Below are positions 5,993-12,374 of a stretch of DNA of 12,835 nucleotides, one piece after another. Each line of letters begins with the position of its first letter. Position 1 is the stretch's first letter. The position numbers were made by a program, and so were the translations under genes. A model generated the notes under the pieces. It was given only the letters and a program-made list of their open reading frames with translations, did not search any database and had not been told where the DNA came from. The stretch is from Anaerolineales bacterium (GTDB taxonomy: Bacteria > Chloroflexota > Anaerolineae > Anaerolineales > DRMV01). The stretch lies in contig JALUBW010000024.1 of NCBI GenBank assembly GCA_027044735.1, positions 1 through 12,835 of the forward strand, in the 5' to 3' direction.

Positions 5993-8041
5993 ATGTTTTC
6001 CAGACTGTTGCCCCGTCGCTTTGTAACCAACCCCGCATATACTGACCTTTTGCAAGCCTTGGGCGCTACCATAATTGGCTTGGCAAGCGCCGCCGGTGTG
6101 TTGTTTTTTAAGCAAGTCATTCGCTGGATTTACGCCCTTTCGTTTGAAGACTTAGGCGGCTACCTAACGGCGCATTTTGGGCGCTGGGGCATTGCTCTTG
6201 TGCCGGTACTCGGCGGTATGATAGTTGGGCTTATAAGGCATTTTTGGTTGAATGAGGAACGCCGCCACGGGGTATCGGCAGTTATGGAGGCGGTAGCGCT
6301 TGCGGGTGGGCGAATCCGTTACCAGCAGACGCCGCTCAAAGCCCTAACGGCGGCCATTTCTTTGGGCATGGGTGCTTCGGTTGGCCCTGAAGACCCGAGC
6401 GTGCAGATCGGCGCGAGCGTGGGCTCTTTTTTGGGGCAAAAAGCCCATGTTTCGGATCAAAAAACCCGTGTTTTTGTGGGGGCTGGTGTTGCTGCTGGCA
6501 TAGCCACCGCTTTCAATGCGCCTATTGCGGGGGTGTTTTTTGCTGTTGAAATTATTTCGGGCGAGTTTTTTGCTTCTTCCTTTGGGATGATGGTGCTTAG
6601 CGCTGTGATGGCCGCTGTGTTGACCCGCGCCGTCGTCGGCTCTATGCCCGCTTTTCACGTCCCATTGTATGCTTACCACGGCCCAATTGAGTTGGTTTTC
6701 TACCTCGGTTTGGGGCTTGTGGCGGCTCCGGTTGCCGTCTTTTACATTCAAGCCATTTACTGGGCACACGATTTCTTCCACGAATTGCACTGGCCGCGCT
6801 GGCTCACTCCTGTGCTCGTTGGTGCTTTGTTGGGCTTGGTTGGCGTCTATTTCCCACAAATTTTGGGCGATAGTTACGAAGCCGTTGGCGATATTTTGGC
6901 TGGTCGCAACCTCATTGTGAGCCTGCTTTTGCTCTTGGTGGTTTTGAAAATTGCCTTTACGGCTTTGAGTTTGGGCGCTGGTTTTATCGGCGGCGTGTTT
7001 GCCCCATCGCTGTTTTTGGGCGCAGCGTTAGGAGGGGCTTATGGTGCGGCCATGAATAGCATCTTCCCGGGTTTGGGACTGTCGCCCTCGGCATTTGCTT
7101 TGGTGGGCATGGCAGCCGTGCTCGCAGGCACCGTTCGCGCCCCTGTTACGGCCATCATGCTTTTGTTTGAAATGACTGACGACTATCGCATTGTGCTCCC
7201 TCTTATGTTTGCCGTCACGATCAGCATTCTCATCAGCCAAATTTTCCAACCGGAATCTGTGTACACCCTTAGCCTTGTGCGCGACGGTATCCGGCTTGAG
7301 CGTGGTCGCGATGTGGACGTGCTTGAAGCCATCAAAGTTCGCGAGGTCATGGAAAAACTGCCCGCTACTGTGAGTGCCAACCTTTCCTTGCGCACCGTGG
7401 CGGCCATGTTTGACCAATTTCACGTCCACGGTTTGCCGGTTGTGGACGATGAGGGGCGCTTGATCGGCATAATTACTTTGCAAGATGTGCAGCGTGCCGC
7501 CGAGAAAAACCCTGCCAATCTTGATAGGCCGGTTGGCGAATTTTGCCAGCGGCATCTGATAGTGGTTCACCCCGATGACAGCATCAAAGAGGCTCTCTAT
7601 CAGATGAGCGCACACGGCATTGGCCGCTTGCCGGTGGTTGACCCTGCTCATCCAGACCGTTTAATCGGTTGGATTAACCGTTCTTCCATCTTGCGGGCAT
7701 ACGAACTTGGCTTGGCTCGCCGCGCTCGCTTGCGCCACCGCGGCGAGCAGGTGATGCTTGAGGCCTTGGCGGATGCGCCGGTTTTAGAAATTGTGGTGAA
7801 CGAGGATTCGCCTGCGGCAGGCAAAAAAGTTGCTGAAGTGCAGTGGCCTAAAGGAGCAATTTTGGTGCGCATTCAGCGCGGGCACAAATTGATAATCCCC
7901 ACTGGGCAAACGGTGCTGTTGCCGGGCGACCGATTGACTGTGGTGGCCGAGGCAAACGTGGTGGATGACTTGCGCTCGCTTTTGGAAGCGCCCGCCACTA
8001 AGCAGGTGGAGCGGGTGGCGCGCGGCGAAAAGAAAGGGTAG
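5993..8041 (+). CDS. CLC-family chloride channel/antiporter with CBS pair and RCK_C (TrkA-C) domain
   Basis: A 682-residue membrane protein of the CLC anion channel and H+/Cl- antiporter family. The membrane core (about 1-435) shows the family motifs. GASVGPEDP at 127-135 corresponds to the usual G.S.GREGP and keeps the gating glutamate as Glu133. FNAPIAGVFFAVE lies at 174-186 and GGVFAP at 333-338. Two CBS domains follow: about 449-505 (VREVMEKLP to GIITLQDV) and about 513-575 (LIVVHPDD to LIGWINRSSIL). They are expected to bind adenine nucleotides. A C-terminal RCK_C/TrkA-C domain spans about 590-670 (VLEIVVNEDSPAAGKKVAEV, VLLPGDRLTVVAE) and usually binds a small ligand. The residue matching the internal 'proton glutamate' of E. 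coli ClcA is Ile187, so coupled antiport is uncertain. AAAGG at 5981-5985 supports the start. It is transcribed from its own promoter. Confidence 0.95.
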   Translation: MFSRLLPRRFVTNPAYTDLLQALGATIIGLASAAGVLFFKQVIRWIYALSFEDLGGYLTAHFGRWGIALVPVLGGMIVGLIRHFWLNEERRHGVSAVMEAVALAGGRIRYQQTPLKALTAAISLGMGASVGPEDPSVQIGASVGSFLGQKAHVSDQKTRVFVGAGVAAGIATAFNAPIAGVFFAVEIISGEFFASSFGMMVLSAVMAAVLTRAVVGSMPAFHVPLYAYHGPIELVFYLGLGLVAAPVAVFYIQAIYWAHDFFHELHWPRWLTPVLVGALLGLVGVYFPQILGDSYEAVGDILAGRNLIVSLLLLLVVLKIAFTALSLGAGFIGGVFAPSLFLGAALGGAYGAAMNSIFPGLGLSPSAFALVGMAAVLAGTVRAPVTAIMLLFEMTDDYRIVLPLMFAVTISILISQIFQPESVYTLSLVRDGIRLERGRDVDVLEAIKVREVMEKLPATVSANLSLRTVAAMFDQFHVHGLPVVDDEGRLIGIITLQDVQRAAEKNPANLDRPVGEFCQRHLIVVHPDDSIKEALYQMSAHGIGRLPVVDPAHPDRLIGWINRSSILRAYELGLARRARLRHRGEQVMLEALADAPVLEIVVNEDSPAAGKKVAEVQWPKGAILVRIQRGHKLIIPTGQTVLLPGDRLTVVAEANVVDDLRSLLEAPATKQVERVARGEKKG

Positions 8042-8063
8042 AGAAGTGCGTTGGGGTGTATGT

Positions 8064-8085
8064 GAAGGTGGCTAAAGCAGCCTTC
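8064..8085. other. Weak hairpin after the CLC gene, without T-tract
   Basis: gaaggtggctaaagcagccttc can fold into a stem of about nine pairs with one mismatch and a four-base loop. No T-run follows, so a factor-independent terminator is not supported. It may be a pause or processing site, or chance. Confidence 0.3.
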
Positions 8086-8107
8086 TGGGGTTGCGCTCCT
8101 TCTTTGC

Positions 8108-8136
8108 TTGGCAAAATTGTTTACCTGTCGTAAACT
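8108..8136 (+). promoter_or_regulatory. Candidate sigma-70-type promoter with overlapping palindrome for the kinase gene
   Basis: TTGGCA at 8108-8113 and TAAACT at 8131-8136 are separated by exactly 17 bases, giving five and four matches to the consensus hexamers. An inverted repeat, GTTTAC (8119-8124) with GTAAAC (8130-8135) around a 5-base centre, covers the spacer and -10 and could be an operator. Transcription would begin about 8143, right at the ATG of 8146. Confidence 0.5.
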
Positions 8137-9414
8137 ATGGGTGCTATGGACGCAGTTTCTTTGTTAGAACCCTTGCGCGAAGAATGGCTGAAGGCGGTGG
8201 TTGCCGCTTTGGCTGATGATGAAATTACTGCCCTTGGTTTGCGACCTCAGATGGAGCGTTTTTACGGCCTTTTGCTCCAGTCGGTGAGAACGGGGGAACC
8301 TACGCTGGTTGACTCTATTTTGCACAATTGGGTTTGGTCTCAAACGATCACCGATTTGGAATCCGAAAAAGCAAGCGTAATTGAGGTATTGCAACGAATC
8401 CTCACGGCCACTATGAAGTTCCTGCACGCCCATTTTCCCCCAAGTGAGGCTTTTGAACTGCTGATGGCGCTCCAGCCCTATTTTGTGCACATGGTGGAAT
8501 ACGCTGCTGCCCAGGAAATGCACGCTCATCTTGAACATTCCACTGCCCAGTTGGAGCATTTGCAAGAGGAACTTCAGCAATTGGAGCGTTCTAAATCTGA
8601 GTTTGTTTCGCTGGCTGCCCATGAATTGAAAACGCCTCTTACTGTGATAGAAGGCTACTCGGCCATGCTCAAAGAGGCCATTCTTGAATTGGCGCCCGTT
8701 GAAGCGCAGGAACGTTTGCTTGCTTTGCTTGAGGGAGTTTCGCGCGGCACCGGCCGCATCCGCGAAATTGTGGATGATTTGATAGATATTCTGCTAATTG
8801 ACAACCGCATGTTGAAACTGGCGTTTCAGCCTTTTTGGCTGGACCAAATTTTTAGATCGCTTGCCGATGAATTGGCGCCTGCTCTTTCGGAGCGTAGCAT
8901 CACTTTGCACATAAGGCGCTTCCCCGGCATTGAGCGCGTTATTTTCGGCGACGCGCTGCGCTTGCGGCAGGCATTTAGGAATTTGCTTGTAAACGCCATA
9001 AAATACACTCCCGATGGCGGCAGAATAACGGTGGACGGGAAACTCTTGCCGGGATTTGTGGAAGTTGTGATAAAAGATACAGGTATTGGCATTGCTTTGG
9101 AAGATCAACGTCGCATTTTTGATAAATTCGGCCACAGCGGCAGCCCGCTTACCCATTCCAGCGGCAAGATAAAATTCAAAGGCGGTGGCCCCGGCTTGGG
9201 GTTGCCCATTGCTAAAGGCATCATAGAGGCGCATGGGGGCTCTATTTGGGTTGAATCCCGCGGCAGAGATGAGCATACTTTGCCCGGCTCTACTTTTCAT
9301 GTGCTGCTTCCCTTGCGCGATGAGCCGCCGGGGGAAGGTGATGAGAGCGGAGTTTTTCTAAAAATCGCTTCTTACCTAAAATCGCCACCGTGGAAAGGAG
9401 GCAAATCATCGTGA
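8137..9414 (+). CDS. Soluble orphan sensor histidine kinase (HisKA-HATPase_c)
   Basis: A 425-residue two-component histidine kinase. The N-terminal region (about 1-125) is predicted helical and has no transmembrane segment; it loosely resembles RsbRD-type sensor domains, but I cannot confirm this. A short coiled coil (about 132-153) leads to the HisKA domain with phospho-acceptor His162 in LAAHELKTPLTVIEGYS. The ATPase domain has the N-box NLLVNAIKYTPDGG (282-295), G1 DTGIGI (from Asp314), the F-box IFDKFGHSG and G2 GGGPGLGL (349-356), so it should be active. A 25-30-residue tail after the kinase fold looks unstructured. Neither ATG 8137 nor ATG 8146 has a Shine-Dalgarno site; if the promoter at 8108-8136 is real, translation starts at 8146. 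No response regulator lies nearby. The stop overlaps the next GTG as GTGA. Confidence 0.93.
   Translation: MGAMDAVSLLEPLREEWLKAVVAALADDEITALGLRPQMERFYGLLLQSVRTGEPTLVDSILHNWVWSQTITDLESEKASVIEVLQRILTATMKFLHAHFPPSEAFELLMALQPYFVHMVEYAAAQEMHAHLEHSTAQLEHLQEELQQLERSKSEFVSLAAHELKTPLTVIEGYSAMLKEAILELAPVEAQERLLALLEGVSRGTGRIREIVDDLIDILLIDNRMLKLAFQPFWLDQIFRSLADELAPALSERSITLHIRRFPGIERVIFGDALRLRQAFRNLLVNAIKYTPDGGRITVDGKLLPGFVEVVIKDTGIGIALEDQRRIFDKFGHSGSPLTHSSGKIKFKGGGPGLGLPIAKGIIEAHGGSIWVESRGRDEHTLPGSTFHVLLPLRDEPPGEGDESGVFLKIASYLKSPPWKGGKSS
9394..9401 (+). promoter_or_regulatory. Ribosome-binding site fixing the aminotransferase start
   Basis: AAAGGAGG lies 9 bases before GTG 9411. A longer reading would start at GTG 9390 and include this site as codons. 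The strength of the site and the GTGA overlap with the kinase stop favour 9411. Confidence 0.85.
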
Positions 9415-10589
9415 AAGTTCCCCCTGCTGACCGCTTAGCCGGTTTTGGCGCTTATTTCTTCGCCCAATTGGGGCAACGCATAGCCGCCCTGCGCGCTGAG
9501 GGCAAGGACATAATCCGCGTTGACATCGGTGCGCCCGACATGCCGCCGCCCGATTTTGTGATTGAGGCGCTGGTGGAAGAAGCCCGCCGCCCCGATACGC
9601 ACAGTTACACCACTTACGGCGGCACTCCCGAGTTCAAACAAGCGGTTGCACAATTTTACAAAAAGCGCTTTGGTGTGGAACTTGACCCCGCGCGTGAGGT
9701 TTTAGCGCTTATCGGTTCCAAGGAGGGCTTGTTCCACCTCAGCCAAGCCATCCTCAATCCCGGCGATGTGGCGCTTATCCCCGACCCGGGCTATCCCACC
9801 TACCGCAGCGGCACGCTCCTCGCGGGTGCTGAGCCTTATTTCATGCCCCTGCTGGAAAGCAACGGCTTTTTGCCTGATTTGGAAGCCATCCCTGCCGATG
9901 TGCTCGCTCGCGCCCGCATCCTCTGGCTCAATTACCCCAACAATCCCACCAGCGCGGTTGCTCCCTTTTCCTTCTTTGAGGATGTGATAGCCTTTGCTCG
10001 CGAGCACAACATCCTCGTCGCCCACGACGCCCCCTACGCCGATGTTACCTACGACGGCTATCGCGCCCACAGCATTTTGGAAGTGCCCGGCGCAAAAGAT
10101 GTAGCCGTTGAGTTCAATTCGCATTCCAAAGCCTTCAACATGGCGGGTTGGCGGTTGGGTATGCTGGTTGGGAACGCCGACGCTGTCCGTCATGTCCACG
10201 TTTACAAAAGCCAAGTGGACACTTCGCACTTCCAGCCGGTGCTCAAAGGCGGCATTGTGGCTTTGACCGATGACCGCATTCGGGATTGGATTGCTCAGCG
10301 CAACGCCATTTACCAAGAGCGCCGTGATATTGTGGTAAGCGCGCTGCGGTCGGCGGGCATCAAAGTTTCGCCGCCAAAGGCTTCGCTTTACGTGTGGTAT
10401 CCGCTGCCGGAGGGCGAAACCGACAGCAAGGCGTTTTGCTCGCGGGCGTTGGAGGAAGCCGGTGTGAGTATGACGCCGGGCAGGGTCTTCGGCGCTCACG
10501 GCGAGGGCTATGTGCGCGTTTCGCTTGGAACTAAAACCGATGCCTTGAAGGAGGCAATGGAACGGCTGGTTGCATGGCTGAAAAAGTAA
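9411..10589 (+). CDS. Class I/II PLP-dependent aminotransferase (DapL/aspartate aminotransferase-like)
   Basis: A fold-type I, pyridoxal-phosphate aminotransferase of 392 residues, cytosolic. Family marks in order: an N-terminal segment DRLAGFGAYFFAQLGQRI, the substrate loop IRVDIGAPDMPPPD, then HSYTTYGGTPEF, GSKEGLFHLSQA and PDPGYPTY. NYPNNPTS lies at 174-181. Asp206 and Tyr209 (HDAPYAD) contact the cofactor in relatives. The Schiff-base lysine is Lys240, in SHSKAFNMAGWRLG. The C-terminal YVRVSLG holds the arginine that usually binds the substrate carboxylate. The sequence style resembles LL-diaminopimelate aminotransferases and related aspartate or alanine aminotransferases; the substrate cannot be settled by eye. 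I chose GTG 9411 on the basis of AAAGGAGG at 9394-9401. It overlaps hflX by 16 bases at its 3' end, so the kinase, this gene and hflX are probably one transcript. Confidence 0.93.
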   Translation: MKVPPADRLAGFGAYFFAQLGQRIAALRAEGKDIIRVDIGAPDMPPPDFVIEALVEEARRPDTHSYTTYGGTPEFKQAVAQFYKKRFGVELDPAREVLALIGSKEGLFHLSQAILNPGDVALIPDPGYPTYRSGTLLAGAEPYFMPLLESNGFLPDLEAIPADVLARARILWLNYPNNPTSAVAPFSFFEDVIAFAREHNILVAHDAPYADVTYDGYRAHSILEVPGAKDVAVEFNSHSKAFNMAGWRLGMLVGNADAVRHVHVYKSQVDTSHFQPVLKGGIVALTDDRIRDWIAQRNAIYQERRDIVVSALRSAGIKVSPPKASLYVWYPLPEGETDSKAFCSRALEEAGVSMTPGRVFGAHGEGYVRVSLGTKTDALKEAMERLVAWLKK

Positions 10590-11935
10590 CCCATCCCACG
10601 AAACCGCCTCGCGAAAAGGCTTTTTTGGTCGGCGTTTCGCTGCGGTCGCGCCCCCAACTTTTGCCGCCCGAAGAATCTCTGCGGGAATTGGCGCGCCTCG
10701 CGGAAACGGCGGGGCTTGAGGTAGTAGGCGAGGCAATCCAGCGCCTTGACCGCCCTTACCCCAAAACCTTCATCGGCCCCGGCAAACTGGAGGAGGTGAA
10801 GGCGCTGGTGGAGGAACTTGAGGCGAATGTGGTGCTGTTTGACGATGAACTTTCGCCTCGCCACCTGCGCGAACTTGAAAATTATTTCGGCGATAAGGTG
10901 CGGGTGCTTGACCGCACGGCGTTGATTTTGGATATTTTTGCCCAGCACGCCCACACTCGCGAGGGCGCTTTGCAGGTTGAACTTGCCCAGTACGAATACC
11001 GCCTGCCGCGGCTGACCCGCGCGTGGACTCACTTGGCGCGGCAAACCGGCGGCGGTGGCGGGCGCGCCGGCAGGATGGGCGGCGTGGGCTTGCGCGGCCC
11101 CGGCGAGCGCCAATTGGAGGTTGACCGCCGCGAAATCCGCCGCCGCATGGCGCAATTGCGCGCCGAATTGGAAAAAGTGCGCGCTCATCGCCAACGCTAC
11201 CGTGCCCGCCGTCGGCGCAACCGCCTGCCCGTTGTTGCCCTGGTTGGCTATACCAACGCGGGCAAATCCACCCTGCTCAACCGCCTTACCGACGCGGGCG
11301 TTTACGTCGCCGACCAACTTTTTGCTACGCTTGACCCGACCACGCGCCGCGTGGAACTCCCCGGCGGACACCTTGCGCTTTTCACCGACACGGTGGGCTT
11401 CATCCAAAAATTGCCAACGGCGCTGGTCGCGGCTTTTCGCGCTACGCTTGAAGAAATCACCGAAGCCGACCTGTTGCTCCACGTGATTGACATCACACAC
11501 CCGCACGCTTCGGCGCAGGCTGAAGCCGTGCTCAAAACCCTGCACGAAATCGGCGCAGACCACATCCCCGTGCTCACCGTGCTCAACAAAATTGACCTGC
11601 TCCCCTCGCCCGAGGATGCTCGGAGGGCTTTGGAGGCTTTCCCCGACGCGGTGGCAATCTCAGCCTTGCGCGGCATCGGCATCCCCGAACTGCTAAAAGC
11701 CGTTTCGGACAAACTTTACGCCACCTACACGCCGGTTACGGTTGAATTGCCCTACTCGGAGGGCGGTTTGATTGCGCTCTTTCACGAAATGGGGCAGGTG
11801 GAAAGCATCCAGCATCACCGCGGCGGCGTGCGCATCACCGGCCGCCTCCCCGGCCGCTTGCTGGCGCGCTATGCCTCATTTATCGTGAAGGACGAACAAC
11901 CGCGGGTTTCGCATAGCCTTACAGAAAATTTTTGA
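10574..11935 (+). CDS. hflX: GTPase HflX
   Basis: A 453-residue ribosome-associated GTPase. In studied bacteria HflX splits stalled or stress-inactivated 70S ribosomes. The N-terminal HflX domain includes LVGVSLRSRP, then TFIGPGKLEEVKAL and VLFDDELSPRHLRELENYF. The glycine-rich segment GGGGGRAGRMGGVGLRGPGE leads to RQLEVDRREIRRRM and an Arg-rich helix. The G domain has G1 GYTNAGKST (225-233), a threonine-rich switch (TLDPTTRRV), G3 DTVGF (272-276) and G4 NKID (338-341), with SALRG as G5. A C-terminal ferredoxin-like domain follows (VTVELPYSEGGLIALFHEMG). The start at 10574 overlaps the aminotransferase by 16 bases. No upstream in-frame start exists nearby, and the AAGGAGG at 10548-10554 is too far away to be ideal, so coupling is likely. 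The stop codon touches the hairpin element that follows. Confidence 0.97.
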   Translation: MAEKVTHPTKPPREKAFLVGVSLRSRPQLLPPEESLRELARLAETAGLEVVGEAIQRLDRPYPKTFIGPGKLEEVKALVEELEANVVLFDDELSPRHLRELENYFGDKVRVLDRTALILDIFAQHAHTREGALQVELAQYEYRLPRLTRAWTHLARQTGGGGGRAGRMGGVGLRGPGERQLEVDRREIRRRMAQLRAELEKVRAHRQRYRARRRRNRLPVVALVGYTNAGKSTLLNRLTDAGVYVADQLFATLDPTTRRVELPGGHLALFTDTVGFIQKLPTALVAAFRATLEEITEADLLLHVIDITHPHASAQAEAVLKTLHEIGADHIPVLTVLNKIDLLPSPEDARRALEAFPDAVAISALRGIGIPELLKAVSDKLYATYTPVTVELPYSEGGLIALFHEMGQVESIQHHRGGVRITGRLPGRLLARYASFIVKDEQPRVSHSLTENF

Positions 11936-12064
11936 TCTCTCCCTACCCCCGCTCTGGCGACGCTATGCGTCGCCAGAGCCACCCCCTTCCCTCCCTTACT
12001 AAGGGAGGGAAGGGGGCAGATGAGCCGAGCGTAAGCGAAGGCTCAGCGGGGGATAGGAGAGATT
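11934..12064. repeat. Compound triple-hairpin intergenic element (MITE/REP-like)
   Basis: About 131 bases between hflX and the next gene are almost wholly self-complementary. The outer arms (11934-11953 and 12045-12064) pair through two blocks of 8 bases around a 3-base internal loop. Inside are three hairpins: 11951-11963 with 11967-11979 (13 perfect pairs, loop tat); 11982-11998 with 12000-12016 (17 perfect inverted bases around a single c); and tgagcc 12021-12026 with ggctca 12040-12045. It begins in the hflX stop codon. No coding frame is credible. It may also help to end hflX transcripts, but no T-tract follows. Confidence 0.8.
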
Positions 12065-12116
12065 TAGCCTACAACCAGAGTTTTGTCAGTCAATCAGGAA
12101 TACGAAGAACTTAAAA

Positions 12117-12144
12117 AATCTGTGCCAATCTACGCAATCTGTGG
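12117..12144 (+). repeat. Short degenerate repeat, three copies of aatct(g/a)(t/c)g
   Basis: Copies at 12117-12124 (aatctgtg), 12127-12134 (aatctacg) and 12136-12143 (aatctgtg) are spaced 10 and 9 bases apart, just before the ribosome-binding site of the 67-residue gene. I recall similar 'aatctgcg..aatctgtgg' strings as dispersed intergenic repeats in some bacteria; this is recollection, not a search result. Confidence 0.5.
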
Positions 12145-12161
12145 TTATTTCTGGAGAGAAC

Positions 12162-12365
12162 ATGGACCGCCTAAACCGCTTTTTAGACGCGACCTCGGAA
12201 TTTTTAGCCCACCGCAAGGGCTTGATTCCGCTTGTGGGCATGGGATTGGTGCTGCTCAACTACGTGCTCCAATTCGTCCCCGGTTGGGTGGGGGAAACCA
12301 ACCTGCTTTTGCACCTCGGCGTGCTGGTGATTACAATTGGGATTATGCTCGCTTGGGCGCTGTGA
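12162..12365 (+). CDS. Small two-helix membrane protein of unknown function
   Basis: A 67-residue protein that I do not recognise. The first 19 residues (MDRLNRFLDATSEFLAHRK) are charged and probably helical. Two hydrophobic helices follow, about 20-40 (from GLIPLVGMGLVLL) and about 48-67 (from LLLHLGVLVITIG), joined by a short loop, VPGWVGETN. The protein ends directly after the second helix at AWAL. The start at 12162 has GGAGAG at 12153-12158. An in-frame GTG upstream at 12141 lies inside the short repeat and is less likely. The gene sits 9 bases before the pseudouridine synthase gene on the same strand, so the two are probably co-transcribed. Base use matches the neighbours, which supports a real gene. 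Confidence 0.75.
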   Translation: MDRLNRFLDATSEFLAHRKGLIPLVGMGLVLLNYVLQFVPGWVGETNLLLHLGVLVITIGIMLAWAL

Positions 12366-12374
12366 AGGCTTCGG

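Noticed and set aside
4869..8041. A defence or toxin-antitoxin system formed by the MBL, the 101-residue protein and the CLC gene
   Set aside because: The genes are divergent, none has a toxin, nuclease or antitoxin motif, and the CLC protein is a known type of ion transporter.
9390..9410. GTG 9390 as the aminotransferase start
   Set aside because: It would translate through the AAAGGAGG site that serves GTG 9411 and adds residues unlike the family N-terminus.
9702..10736. Long open frame on the minus strand (344 codons) opposite the aminotransferase gene
   Set aside because: It lies antisense to a gene with clear PLP-enzyme motifs, shows no domain of its own, and is expected from GC-rich codon bias.
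10508..11563. Long open frame on the minus strand (351 codons) opposite hflX
   Set aside because: It is antisense to an unmistakable HflX; its composition is that of a shadow frame and it has no recognisable motif.
11934..12064. Reading the hairpins as a plain rho-independent terminator or a CRISPR-like repeat
   Set aside because: No T-run follows any stem, the units are not spaced direct repeats, and the outer arms enclose all three hairpins.
12083..12111. Possible promoter TTGTCA with a downstream -10 before the 67-residue gene
   Set aside because: The hexamer at 17 bases (AGAACT) matches the consensus poorly, and no better one lies at 16 or 18 bases.
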